Positions 44,365-57,512 of a stretch of 64,000 nucleotides of DNA are shown here, piece after piece. Every line of letters starts with the position of its first letter. Within the stretch, counting starts at the first letter, position 1. Location of the stretch: assembly GCF_000471905.2 (NCBI RefSeq), contig NW_006499364.1:6341133-6405132 (forward strand), written 5' to 3'. Origin of the DNA: Amborella trichopoda (lineage: Eukaryota > Streptophyta > Magnoliopsida > Amborellales > Amborellaceae). Made by a program: the position numbers and the translations under genes. A model generated the notes under the pieces. That model did not search any database. It saw only the letters and a program-made list of their open reading frames with translations, and was not told where the DNA came from.

Positions 44365-47300
44365 CTAGGTTTTTTACGTATCATTGTTTTTGTCTCAGTT
44401 CTTTTTATTATCTTCAATAACTAGGTCTTAATTCTAGATTTTGGGATCATGGGTGAGTCTCGTATATCCCAATTTAGTAGTTGATTTTGTTTCATCTTTG
44501 GGTTGTTTAATTCGAAATGATAAATAATTTTATTGGCATAATTGATATTTTTTTAGTTTTATTATCCTAAACATTAGCTCGTAACTGAGTTATCTTAAGT
44601 GTCATTTGAGTTACCCTGATTCTTTGCATCTTTTAGCCTAGGATATGTCTTAACTCAATAAATAGACTTTGGGGTTGGGTGAAATTTGTAGATCTTTCAT
44701 AAATTTGACATTTGTCCTTTTAGTTTTTGTTGTTGATTTGAAATTATTCATTACTTTATTAACATTACGTATTATTATTATTTTTTTATTGTTGCAAGTC
44801 AAAAGATATTCATAGGTTAGTTTTTTAATATACCATTTTAATTTCCTTGGTTCGTTTTATTAGTTGGTATTACTTGTGTTTCAATTTAATAAAACAACTT
44901 GCGGTCGAATGAAATCCGTGGATCCTTATTTATAAGTCCATTTACCTTTCTATTTTTTTTTTTGTTTCAGTTAAAATTATTCATAACTTTATCTGATTTT
45001 TAATTGGATATTCTTTTTTATTTTTAAGACTAAAGATATTAGTGACTTATTTATTTGGAAAATCCGTTCATTTTTCTTGGTTACGTGCATTCTTTAGCAT
45101 AATTTAAGTTTCAATTTATTGTCTTGACTTTGGGGGCAGGGGTGAAATCTATAGATCTCTATTAACTGGTTAATTTTCGAGCGAAATGGTTAACTTTTAA
45201 CTGGTCAATTTTCTTATTGATTTTCTTTGTTTGATTTGAAGTTATCCATAGTTTGTTTCGTCGTTTATTTGATATATTTTTTTAAATTTTAGGCCAAAAA
45301 GATATTAATGGTCGAGATTTGTAACGTACTATTTTATTAGTCATGGTTCATTAAATTATCTCACACTCAGATGTTCGTGACTAAGTGTTCTAGGATTTCC
45401 TTTCATTTATTTTGGTTCTTTACTTTATTTGATAATATTTTGGTTTTAAATCACTGACAAGACTGAAGGTCCAGGGGTGAAATCCGTCGACCCTTCGAGA
45501 TTTGTCAATTTTTCTTCAGAATATTTTTATTTCATTTTAAATTCTTCATAATTTTGTATACTTTATGGATTGGTGTTTATTTTCAAAATTTTAAGCCAAA
45601 GAGTATTCATGACGAGATTTTTTATGTATCATTATTTCTGTCTTTTTTTGTTTTATCATCAATTACTAGGTCTTTATTTGAATGATTAGATTTTGGGGTC
45701 AGGGGTGCAATCCGTATATCCTTGTTTTGAAGCTAATTTTATTTCATCTTTTGGTTGTTTAATTCGAAACGATAGATAATTTTGTTGCCCTATTTAATAC
45801 TGTTTTAGTTTTATAATATTAAAAGATAGTTTGTGCCAAACTCATGTGAAATCCATAGATTATTCTTGAATTTAGTGTTTTTCTTTTCAGTTTTTGTTTA
45901 GTTTTAAATTATCAATACTTTGTATACATTACAGGTTATTATTTATCTGGTACAAGGATATTCGTGGCTTAGTGTTTTAATATTTATGAGATTTTTACTT
46001 GATATTCTTTTTTATATTTAAGCCTAAAGATTTGTTTGACTTTGTTTGTTAGTACATCCTTTCAACATTCTTGGTAACGTGCATTCTCTGGCATAACTTA
46101 TGTTTCCATTTATTGAGTAGACTTTGGAAGCAGGGGTGAAGTCTGTAGATCCCCCATTAACTGGTCAATTTTTCTATTGATTTTTTTTTACTTCAAATTA
46201 TTCATAGTTTGTTTAATCTATTAGTTGTTTTTTTGAAAAAAAATTTTAAGCCAAAAGGGTATTTATGGTCGAGATTTTTAATATACCATTTTATTTTTCG
46301 TAGTTATTTGCATTGTTTGGCACTAGGATAGTCGTGGGTAAGTGTTTTAAGATTTACTTTTATCCTTCATTGTTCTTTGCATTTTTTGGTCATTTATTGA
46401 TTTTAAGTCAAGGACAAGACATTGGGGTTGCCAGGGGTGAAATTCATCGACCCCAATAGATTTGTTGATTTTCCTTGGTTCATTTTTTGTTTCATTTTAA
46501 ATTTTGTTGACTTTATGGTTTGGTGTTAGCTTTATAATTTTTTTAACCAAAGAATGTTCATGCCAAGGTTTTTAATGTATCATTGTTTTTGTCTCCGTTC
46601 TTTGTTATATTTTTAATAACTAGTTCTTAATTCAATGCTTGATTTTGGGGTCAGGGGTGAAATTCGTATGTCCCAATTTTATTTCCTCTTTTGGTTGTTT
46701 GATTCGAAACGATACAAAATATTTTTGGCCTAATTGCTAGTTTTTAGTTTTATAATCCTTAACTACAGTTCATGACTGAGTTGTTTCAAGTGTCTTTTTG
46801 CTCGCTTTGGTTTTTGCCTTGGTTTTTTTTATTGTTTAGCCTAAGATATATTTTAACTCAATAACTAGACTTTGGTGTTAAAGGTGAAATCCGTAGATCC
46901 TTATTGAATTTGGTGTTTTTCCTTTCACTTGTTGTTTGATTTTAAATTATCATAACTTTATATACATTACAAGTTATTATTTCTTTTTATTGTTACAAAT
47001 CAAAAGATATTCATTTATTAGTTTTTTTAATATACCATTTCATTTTCCTTGGTTCTTTTATTGGTTGGGATTACTTTTGTTTCAATTTAATAAAAAACAT
47101 TTTGGGATCAGGGGTGAAATCCGTAGATCCTTATTTATAAGTCCATTTACTTTTCTATTTTTTGTATTTCAGTTGAAATTATTCATAACTTTATTTGACT
47201 TCTTAGTTGATATATATATATATATATATATATATGCCCAAGGAGATTCATGACTTAATTTTTTTAGTACATCCTTTCATCTTACATGGTTACGAGTAAT

Positions 47301-50300
47301 CTTTAATATAACTTGTGCTTCACTTTATTGACTTGACTTAGGTTGCAGGGGTAAAGTTTGTAGATCCCATTAACTATTTTCCATAGTTTGTATAATCTAT
47401 TAGTTGATATTCATTTTTAAATTTTAAGCCAAAAAGATATTTCATGATCGAGATTTTTAATGTACCACTTTGTTTGTCATGGTTCTTTACATTGTCTGGC
47501 ACTAGGATATTTGTGCCTAAGTGTTTTAAGATTTCTTTTTATCCATCTTTGTTCTTTACATTATTTGATATTATTTTGGTTTTAACTCAATGACAAGACT
47601 TTGAAGCCAGCGGTAAAATCCGTCGACCCTCAAAGATTTGTCGATTTTAGGATTAGGGGTGATATCTGTATATCCCAATTTTATTAGCCTATTTTGTTTC
47701 TTCTTTTGGTTATATCATAAGAAAAAGTATATTATTGTCTTGGCTTAATTGGTATTTTTTTAGTTTTATAATACTAAACGATAATTCGTAACTGAGTTAT
47801 TTCAAGCGTATCCTTTTACTCACCCGTTTGTTTGCATAACCTAAGATATATCTTAACTCAATAACTAGACTTTGAGGTCAAGGGTTTAAGCCATAGATCC
47901 TTCTTGAATTTGATATTTTTCCTTTATCTATTTATTCTTTGATTTTAAATTATCTTTATAAAGATAGTATTTCTTTTTATTGTTACAAGTCAAAAGATAA
48001 TCATCACTTAGTTTTTTACAATACAATTTCATGTTCTTTTTGGATTGCTTATGTTTCAATTTAATTAAAAATGTTTTGGGTTTAGGGGTGAAATATGTGG
48101 AACTCTTTTTATACGTTTGTTTACCTTTCGATCTTTTGTTATTTAGTTGAATTGTTCAAACTTTGTCTGACTTTTTACTTGATATTCCTTTTTATTTCTA
48201 AACATAGGGATATTCATGACTTAGATTATTATTATATCCTTTCATTTTTCATGGTTACGTGCATTCTCTAACATAAGCTGTATTTCAATTTATCGACTAT
48301 GGGGGCCAGGGTAAAATCTGTAGATCGTTAATAACTGGTTAATTTTCATATGGATTGTTTTTGTTTTATTTGAAATTATCCGTTGTTTGTTTAATCTTTT
48401 AGTTGACATTCTTTTTTAAATTTGTAAGCCAAAAAGATATTTATGGTCAAGATTTTTAACATACCATTTTATTTGTCGTGGTTCTTTGCATTGTGTGGTA
48501 CTAGGATATTCATGGCTTAGTGTTGTAAGATTTCCTTTTATCTGTCTTCGTTCTTTACATTATTTGGCAATATTTCAATATTAATTCAATGACTAGACTT
48601 TATAGCTAAGGGTGAAATTCGTCGACCCCAGAGATTTGTCAATTTTCTTTCTAATTTCATTTGTTTCATTTTAAATTATTATAATTTTACTTATTTTGTG
48701 GATTGGTATTTCTTTTCTATTTTTTAAGCTAAAGAGTATTCATGACTATTTTTTTTTTTATGTATCATTGTCTTTGTCCCCATCATTTGTATTATTTCAA
48801 TTACTTGGTCTTTAATTCAATGACTAGATTTTGAGGTCAATCGGTTAAGGGTGAAATTTGAATATCCCAATGTAGTAGCCGATTTTGTTTACTCTTTTGG
48901 TTATTTGATTCGAAACGATACATAATGTTGTTAGCTTAATTGGTATTTTTTTAGTTTTCTAATATTAAACGATAGTGCGTAACTGAGTTATTTCAAGTGT
49001 CACTTTAGTTGCTCCGGTTCTTTGCATAGTTTAGTCTAAGATATATTTTAACTCATTAACTAGACTTTGTAGTCAGGGATGAAATCCGTAGATCCTTATT
49101 GAGTTTGCCTTTTTTGCTTTATCTTTTTATTGATTGATTTTAAATTATCAATACTTTATAGAACATTACAGGTTATTATTATTTTTTGTTATTGCAAGTT
49201 AAAAGATATTCATCGTTTAGTGTTTTTTAGTACATCCTTTAATCTTTCCAGGTTATGTGTATTCTTTAACATAAATTGTGTTTCAATTATGGACTAGACT
49301 TTGGGGGTAGGGCTGAAATCCGTAGATCCTCATTAACTGGTAAATTTTCTTACTATTTTTTTGTTTGATTTGAAATTATCCATAGTTTGTTTAATCTTTT
49401 AGTTGATAGTCGATTTAAAATTTTATGGCAAAACAATATTCATTATCAAAATTTTTATCATATCCCTATATTTGTCACGGTTCTTTGCATTGTTTCGCAC
49501 TAGGATATTCGTAGCTAAGTGTTTTTAGATTTCCTATTATTCATCTTAGTTATTTTCATTATTTAACAATATTTCAATTTTAATTCAATGACAAGATTGA
49601 GGCCATGGGTGAGATTCGTTGACACCTAGAGATTTATTGATTGTCCTTTGGATTTTTCTTGATTTCATTTTAAATTTTTCAGAATTTTGTTGACTTTGTA
49701 GATTGGGGTTTCTTTTCAATTTTTTAGGCCAAAGAGTATTCATGACTAGATTTTTTATGTATATATCATTGTTTATGTCTCAGTTTTTTGTATTATCTTC
49801 AATACCTAGGTCCTAATTTAATGACTAAATTTTGGTGTAGGGTGAAATTCGTATATCCAATTTAGTAACAGATTTTATTTCCTCTTTTGGTTGTTTGATT
49901 CGAAACGATACATAATTTTTTTGGCCTAATTGATACTATTTTAATGTTATAATCTTAAATGATCGTTCGTAACCGAGTTATTTCACGTATCATTTTACTT
50001 GCCCTGATTTTTTGCATTGTTTAATCTAAGGTATATCTTAACTCAATAATCTAGAGTTCGGGTCATTGGTGAATTCCGTAGGTCCTACATGAATCGGGGC
50101 AGGGGTGAAATCTGTTGATCTCATTAATTAGTCAATTTTCTTACTGATTTTTTTGTTTGATTTCAAATAATCCATAGTTTTTTTATTCTATTAGTTGATT
50201 TTTCTTTTTAAATTTTTGAGCAAAAAAGATATTCATGATCGAGATTTTTAACGTACCTTTTTATTTGTCGTGCTTCTTTGCATTGTTTGACACTAAGATA

Positions 50301-51636
50301 TTCGTGGCTAAGTGGCTTAAGATTTACTGTGATCCGTCTTGGTTATTTGCATTATTTGGCAATATTTTTATTTTAACTCAATGAAAGGACTTTGGGGCTA
50401 GGAGTGAAATAGATTTCACCCCCGATTTTCTTTCAAATTTATTTTATTTTATTTTAAATTCATCATAATTTTACTTACTTCATGGATTGGTGTTTATTTT
50501 CAATTTTTTAAGCCAAATAGTATTCATGACTAGGTGTTTTATGTATTATTATTTATCTCTCAATTCAATGACTAGATTTTTGGGTTAGGGGTAAAATCCA
50601 TATATCCCAATTTAGTAGCCAATTTTATTTCAACTTTTAGTTGTTTTATTCGAAATGATACATAATTTTGTTGGCCTAATTGTCACTGTTTTAGCTTTGT
50701 AATCCTAAACGATAGTTCGTTACTGAGTTATTTCGAGTATCATTTTACTCACCCCGATTCTTTGCATTGTATAGCCTAAGATACTTCTAACTAAACTTTG
50801 GGGTAGATCCTTCTTGAATTTTGCGTTTTTCCTTTAACTTTTTGTTGTTTGTTTCGAAATTATCAAATACTTTATAACCATTACAGGTTATTATTTCTTT
50901 TTATTGTTGCAAGTCAAAAGATATTCATAGCTTAATTTTTTACTATATCCTTTTATTTTTCTTGGTTCTTGTTATTGGTTGGCATTATTTATGTTTCACT
51001 TCAATAAAAAAACTTTTGAGGTTAGGGGTGAAATCCGTTGATCATTATTTATAAGTCCATTTGTTTTGTGTTTCAATTGAAATTGTTAACTTTGTCTGAG
51101 TTTTTACTTGATATTCTTTTTTATTTTTGGGCTTAAATGAATTCATTACTTAGGCTTTTAGTACATCCTTTCACCTTTCGTAACTGAGTTGTTTCAAGTG
51201 TCATTTTATTCGTCCCGATTCTTTGCATTGTTTAGCCTAAGATATGCCTTAACTCAATAACTAAGACTTTGGGGTCGGGTGAAATTCTTGGATCTTTCAT
51301 GAATTTTTCGTTTTTCCTATCAGTTTTTGTTGTTTGATTAGATATTAACAATACCTTATTAACATTATGAGTTATTATTTCTTTTTATGGTTGTAAGTCA
51401 AAAGATATTCATAAGGTAATTTTTTAATATAAAATTTCAGTTTACTTGTTTTTTAATTGGTTGGCATTACCTAGGTTTCAATTTAATAAAACAACTTTGG
51501 GTCGGGTGTGAAATTCTTATATTGTTTTTTATAAGTTCATTTATGTTTTGATCTTAAGTTCATTTACGTTTCGATCTTTTGTGTTTCTGCTGAAATTATT
51601 CATAACTTTAACTTTGTACTTGCTATATATATATAT
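44365..51636. repeat. Higher-order tandem array, main A-B-C-D-E segment
   Basis: The order read from the centre motifs is E (44445), A-B-C-D-E (44670-45690), A-C-D-E (45840-46645), A-B-C-D-E (46870-47650), A-B-C-D-E (47870-48830), A-C-D-E (49060-49830), a fused A/C with D-E (50050-50570), then A-B-A-B (50795-51500). A full unit is about 1.2 kb. Copies are diverged and carry small private indels. There is no protein coding capacity. C monomers contain a short (TA)n where they are intact. Confidence 0.88.
47213..47235. repeat. (TA)n microsatellite in a C monomer
   Basis: There are about eleven TA units between TTGATA and GCCCAAGG. The same site in other C monomers holds (TA)n at about 62856-62876, and it is the insertion point of the element at 51637. 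Confidence 0.95.
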
Positions 51637-51664
51637 GGAAAAGATTGGGTACGCTGACTCTCGT

Positions 51665-51745
51665 ATTTGTTTGAAATACGCCTCATGCTATTTAATTACT
51701 CGTGTATTTGTTTGAAATACGCCTCATCCTATTTAATTCAAAATC
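51665..51745. repeat. Tandem duplication at the left end of the MULE-like element
   Basis: Two neighbouring units of about 40 bp share GTATTTGTTTGAAATACGCC and TCATNCTATTTAATT. They are subterminal and may matter for transposase binding, by analogy with other DNA transposons. Confidence 0.85.
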
Positions 51746-51779
51746 GGTCTTCTGTAATAAATCCTTGATATACATGATA

Positions 51780-52213
51780 CACCTGATTTCTTGTCCCCTC
51801 TCTCTCTCTAAACCTCTCATGCCTCTCTCTCTCTCTCTCTCTCTCCCATTTCACCTTCATGTCTCTCTAACCCTCTTCAACTCTCACTCTCTCTAACCCT
51901 CTGCAATCTGCTCCACCATTTCTTGCCTCTCAAACTCAACTCTCTGGAACTCTCTCTCTCTCTCTCTAAACTTTCTGCAATTTGCTCTGCCATTACATAC
52001 GCCATTTCAAGGTACTGTTCAACTTCCTCTCGATCTCAACCCTCTGCAACTGTCTCTCTAACCCTCCTCACCTCGTCTCTCTCTAACCCTCCTCATCTCG
52101 TCTTTCTCTCTCTCTCTCTAAACCTCTCCCATTTTATTTTTTTCATTCAACTCTTAAGTGGGATCCTTATAGATTGCAGCCACTTCTCTAGTTCTTAGAT
52201 TGCAGATTTCAGG
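51780..52213 (+). promoter_or_regulatory. CT-rich leader and probable first donor site
   Basis: Pyrimidine-rich CTCTCTCTAACCCTCTGCAA-type sequence like plant 5' leaders runs to GCAGATTTCAG, followed by GTATGTAATAAAAAACCCC, a good plant 5' splice site (intron from about 52213). This suggests that the captured or carried gene had a leader intron. Confidence 0.5.
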
Positions 52214-53247
52214 TATGTAATAAAAAACCCCTAATTTATTGATTTTCTCTTTTAGCCTACGAAAGCCCTATTTACCCTAATCTCAAAAATCGAAATAAGC
52301 CCTTCATTAGAGTTCAGGCACTGTTATCTCTGTCTCTGTCTCCCAATCGAGCTGTAATATGCAATTAGGTATTCGAAGCAAAAAAAAAAAATCTTCTTTC
52401 ATCAAGAATTAAGATTAGCATTTTGAGGTAAAGTTGTGAGGCTTCACCTATGTTACTTTTTTTGTTGAAACACTTTTTCAACGTATAATGAATCCATTGA
52501 TTTCCCTAGGTTTCCTCGTAGTACATTTAGAGAGGTATTTGACAAATAGATTTTGTGAAATGCTACTGAACCCATATAAAGCTTTCTTTAACTCATACGT
52601 CCTGAAATTATTTAGATTGTGGAATGTGGTATGAATGAAGTTACTACTATGAATTAGATGTTTACACACGAGGATAACTATTATGATATGTTAAGCTTCT
52701 AAAAAATTTGGTTCTCACAAAAAAAATATAAAGATCATTGATAGCATGATGAGTACTTTGTGTCGATATAGCCCCTCATTTTAACTACATGGAAGTACTG
52801 CTCTGGTTATTTTCTACTTTGGCTTCATTGCTAGTACTTGCAAATATGAAGATGATTGCACGCACAATTTTCTTCTGATAAGTGAAGTAACATGAAGGTT
52901 TTTTATATATGGTTTCACTTGAGAATTTGATGATATCTCTATTGAAAATGGAGATAAACAAAGAAGGTAGCCTTACAGAAAGCACAAAAAAATAAAAAAG
53001 AGTACAAAATAAGTTTGTATAATTTTCAAATTCAAATTTAAAACTAAATTTATATTCCTAAATTGCAAATTTCTATGGGCATTACAAATAAAATGTTCAC
53101 TACAAAATATACCATCTTTATGCAAGCATTTTGGTAGATATACTTGGTTCATCTTTCAGTCGAGAACATATCTCATTAACTGTTTATGTGCGAAATGCAC
53201 TACTTTGCTTAGTTGCTTTTGAAAAGTTGGATGTTGAACCAATCAGG

Positions 53248-53640
53248 ATGTCATTAGCTTCCACAAATAATGGAGGATACTTACACCGTAGCTGTCCGCG
53301 GTGCAACTTACAATGTAACTTAAGTACATCATGTTATCCATCCAACCCTGGAAGAATGTACTATCAGTGTCCAAAATGTACTTTTTTCCAATGGTGTGAT
53401 AAAATTTGGAAGGAATGAACTACAACGTCATCCTAAGGCATCGTAATGTACAACAAAGGAATCAATCACAAGTATTGCAAGAGCATCTTATGGAGAAGTA
53501 TGTTTTGATGGTCATTCAACAACAAGGTGCTTATGCCTAATGGCCTATGCAGTAGTTTTTGTGTTTCTTGTGTGTAACGAATGCGATTATTATCATACTA
53601 CTTCTATTGATAAGTGTTTGATATGAATTAGAGAGTTGGT
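53248..53640 (+). pseudogene. GRF-type zinc-finger membrane protein remnant
   Basis: From ATG at 53248 (57 codons including stop, to 53418) the product begins MSLASTNNGGYLHRSCPRC, then has NPGRMYYQCPKCTFFQWCD. Conserved Cys residues with NPGR.YYQCP and FFQW are the hallmark of the GRF zinc finger (nucleic-acid binding). A start 39 codons upstream (53131) is possible, but an acceptor-like TTCATCTTTCAG ends at 53160, so the 53248 ATG is more likely. Past the stop, the next frame continues MNYNVILRHRNVQQRNQSQV (coiled-coil-like), then after a stop NAIIIILLLLISV, a membrane segment. Many plant GRF proteins have this finger-coil-membrane order, so one frame change near 53416 and later stops mark a decayed host-type gene. 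Its role in plants is poorly known. Confidence 0.75.
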
Positions 53641-54960
53641 CTCGCAACTCATAAAACAATTATTATTGTTTATATTGACCTGGGAAATATTTTCTTATGG
53701 GAAGTCTTTTGTATATACGAGTATTATGTGGATTTTAACAGTGAATTCGAGTAGATATGAGTATTCCAGTTCCTATGGCCTTCTCTATAATCACCCACTC
53801 CATAACCTGTTCAAAGGAAAAACAAAACCAAAGAAGTCTAGCTCATAGGAAGATAATAAAGTCTTATCGTAGAAAGATATCTCAAAAATAATATTGATGG
53901 GCTCTTCTCGTGAAAAGTTCTAGGAGGACATGAAGATAAAACAATAAACTGGAAACCACTATGCCTTGAAAAGTAGGTTTACTTTGTTCGTTAGTTTCTT
54001 GTATCTTTTGCAATATGAAGTTATATTTCATTATGTATGAAAAAGCTTAAAATATCTCCCAATGGGAGATCCTATTTTTCGATATATTGGAGAGCAGACG
54101 TTGCCAATCCATTAGTAGTCTATTCAATCCTCAAAATGAAACCAATATGGTACCCATATTTGAACTAGTATGAGCTATAGTCAGATATAAAATTATGGAT
54201 ACCAAGTTGTTATTGGATGATCATCCAAAATCATCATTGAATGGAAACGATCTTACACATTCCACATAAAAAAAGAAAAAACCACAAGCATTGAAATAAA
54301 ACAATGACCATTGGCAAAGTCTGAACTTTTCCTTGGCAAACCTCATAACTTTCCCATTGAAAAGACCATACGCATTCAAACTAAAGTTTTGTGCTACTCC
54401 CTCTCATGTTTTGTGTGGGAGATCAATCTATTCTTACCCACAATTTATTAAGAGGAAATAGGGTGGTTATTGCAATCCCCAAAGCAACAATAAACTTATT
54501 ATGACAATAAAACGAAAACCATTACTGACATCCCCATTCATATACATCAAGAAGGATTACGGAATCTCATCCATCTATATCTAAACAAGAGAATCTCAAA
54601 AATTGCACAATCTCACGGATAAATGCATGTTAATAAAAGATCTTCGCAGTTTGAATTTGTTCAAAACAACAATAAACCACTTTTCAAATCAATTTAAAAA
54701 TAACATTACTCTGGTTAAAGTCAAAGAGAGGGGGATAAATAGAAACACTTTTCAATAACTGTTGTCTGAAACAAATTCTCAACTCACCACATTCACTACA
54801 ATTCACACATAAACATCGTCACTTCCTCTATCCTTTACAATACTACACCATCACTCTCGAAACATTTCCATATCACACAGTCACTACATTCACCACAGGT
54901 ATGTCCATTACTCTTTAATGTCCCCTATTTCCGTACAACTCCATCAGCAAATATACGAGC
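53641..54960. other. 3' part of the MULE-like element, nothing recognised
   Basis: The stretch is AT-rich without a transposase or other recognisable protein. A small palindrome TCTCCCAATGGGAGA lies near 54055. The sequence is unrelated to the surrounding tandem array. Confidence 0.5.
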
Positions 54961-54981
54961 TGGCGTACCCAATCCTTTTCC

Positions 54982-57081
54982 ATATATATATATATATATA
55001 AAGCTTAAGGATATTCATGACTTTGATTTTTAATACATCATTTCATCTTTCATGGTTACTTGCATTGTCTAACATTACTTATGTTTCAATTTATTGATTG
55101 GACTTTGGGGGCAGGGGTTAAATCTGTAGATCCCCATTTACTGTCAATGTTTTTATCCCTTTTTTTGTTTGATTTGAAATTATCCGTAGTTTGTTTAATC
55201 TTTTCGGTGATATTCATTTTTAAATTTTAAGTCAAAAAGATATTCATTGTCAAGATTATTAACATATCATTTATTTGTCGTGGTTCTTTATATTGTCTAG
55301 AACTAGGATATTCGTGGCTAAGTGTTTTAATATTTTTCTTTTTATCCATCTTGGTTCTTTGCACTATTTGACAATATGTTGGTTTTAACCCAATGACATG
55401 ATTTTGGGGCCAGGGGTAAAATCCGTCAACCAAGAGAATTGTCGATTTTCCTTTAGACTTACTTTGTTTTATTTAAAATTCCTTATAAATTTGCCGACTT
55501 TATGGACTGGTGTTTCTTTTCAAAATTTTAAGCTAAAGAGTATTCATGATTAGGGTTTTTATGTATCGTTATTTCTGTCTTAGTTCTTTGTATTATCTTC
55601 ACAAATCATGTCTTAATTCAATTACTAGATTTTGGGATCATGGGTGAATCCCATATATCTTGATTTAGTAGTCGATTTTATTTCATCTTTTCGTTGTTTT
55701 ATTCGAAATGATATATAATTTTATTGGCATAATTGGTATTTTTTTTGTTTTATAATCCTAAACATTAAGTGTCCTTTTAGTCACCCCAATTCTTTGCATC
55801 TTTTAGTTTAAGATATGTCTTAACTCAATAACTAGACTTTGGGGTCAGGGGTGAAATCTGTAGATCCTTTATGAATTTGATACTTGTCATTTCAGTTTTT
55901 GTTGTTTGACTTGAAATTATCATTACTTTATTAACATTACATGTTATTATTACATTGCAAGTCAAAAGATATTCATATGTTAGTTTTTAAATATACCATT
56001 TTAATTTCCTTGGTTCGTTTTATTAGTTGGCATTACTTATGTTTCAATTTAATAAAAACTACTTGAGGTCGAATGAAATCTGTGGATCCTTAGTTATAGG
56101 TCCATTTACCTTGTTTTAATTTCAGTTGAAATTATTCATAACTTTATCTGATTTTTTACTCGATATTCTTTTTTATTTCTAAGACTAAGAGTATTAATGA
56201 CTTATTCTTTTGGAAATTTCATTCATCTTTCTTGGTCACGTGCATTCTTTAGCATAATTTAAGTTTTAATTTATTGTCTAGCGCCTTTGGGGGCAGAGGT
56301 GAAATCTATAAATCCCCATTAACTGGCCAATTTTCTTATTGATTTTCTTTGTTTGATTTGAAATTACCTATAGTATGTTTAGTCTTCTATTTGATTTTTT
56401 AAAAAAATATTTAAGCCAAAAATATTTTAATGTTCGAGATTTGTAACGTACTTGTTTATTAGTCGTGGTTTATTAAATTGTCTGACACTTGGATGTTCGT
56501 GACTAAATGTTGTAGGATATCCTTTCATCTATCTTGGTTCTTTGTATTATTTGACAATATTTTAGTTTTTAGTCATTGCAAAGACTTAAGGACCTGGGGT
56601 GAAATCCATTGACCCTCCAAGATTTGTCAATTTTCCTTCAGACTTTTTTTGTTTTTTTTTTTAAAATTCCTCATAATGTTGCTTACTTTATGGATTGATG
56701 TTTCTTTTCAAAAATTTAAGCCAAGAGTAATCAGAAATAGATTTTTTATTGATCATTATTTATGTCTTTGTTCTTTGTTTTATGTTCATTTACTATGTCT
56801 TATTTCAATGACTACATTTTGGGGTCAGGGGTGAAATCCGTATATCCCAATTTTGCAGCTGATTTTATTTCCTCTTTTGGTTGTTTGATTTGAAGCGATA
56901 CATAATTTTGTTGCCCAATTTGGTACTATTTTAGTTTTGTAATCCGAAAAGTTAATTGGTGGCAGAGTTTGGGGTTAGGTGAGATAGGTTGGTCCTTCTT
57001 GATTTTAGTGTTTTTCCTTTCCGTTTTTGTTGTTTGATTTTAAATTATCAATAATTTGTATACATTAAAGGTTATTATTTA
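54982..57081. repeat. Higher-order tandem array, segment after the MULE-like element
   Basis: The order is C (55100), D (55395), E (55630), A (55840), B (56060), C (56285), D (56580), E (56815), A (56965). The first part resumes the C monomer interrupted at 51636. Private words show this segment is most like 43.3-45.7 kb: D with GTCAACCAAGAGAATTGTCG and E with GGGATCATGGGTGAA. Confidence 0.88.
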
Positions 57082-57512
57082 GGAAAAATTTCATATAGAA
57101 CCCTAATTCCTTATATCATTTCATGGTAGGCCGTCTTTCTATTTTTTTTTCAAGCGGCATAAGGAAACCCCTAAAGATTTATTCGCACCCACTTATCTCT
57201 TATCTCCCTCTTTTATTAACTTTGGATTATAAAAATTAGCCCCAATAAATTTTTTTATACCATTTCAACCTAAAAACATTTTTAACCATTTTTTACCCTT
57301 TCCACCCATTAAAAACATTTTTGGATTGAAATGGTATAAAAATATTTTTTGGGGTTAATTTTTATGATCAAAAGTCAATAAAAAAGGGAGATAAGAGATG
57401 AGGGGTTATGGTGAAATCTTTAGGGGTTTCCTTATATTGCTTGAAACAAAAACGAAAGGAGGGTCTACCATGAAATAATACGAGGAATTAGGGTTCTATA
57501 AGAAAATTTTCC
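57082..57512. mobile_element. Fold-back MITE, MULE-type, exact 9-bp TSD
   Basis: It starts GGAAAAATTTCATATAGAAC and ends TCTATAAGAAAATTTTCC. The exact 9-bp duplication TATTATTTA lies at 57073-57081 and 57513-57521. Uninterrupted array copies read GTTATTATTTATCTGG with one copy. The whole 431 bp folds back: AACCCTAATTCCTTATATCA pairs with its mirror near the right end, and the core TTTTTATACCATTTCAA pairs with TTGAAATGGTATAAAAA. No coding capacity. Confidence 0.93.

Larger units (their letters stand above)
51637..54981. mobile_element. MULE-like element carrying a GRF zinc-finger gene remnant
   Basis: The left terminus is GGAAAAGATTGGGTACGC. The right terminus, reverse-complemented, is GGAAAAGGATTGGGTACGCC. 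The similarity continues for about 33 bp. The element sits inside the (TA)n of a C monomer, so TA repeats flank both ends and the exact target duplication cannot be read. The interior has a CT-rich leader, a GT-AG intron and a GRF finger gene remnant, but no transposase. That is the structure of a gene-carrying non-autonomous MULE (Pack-MULE). A 40-bp tandem duplication (GTATTTGTTTGAAATACGCC) lies just inside the left end. Confidence 0.8.
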
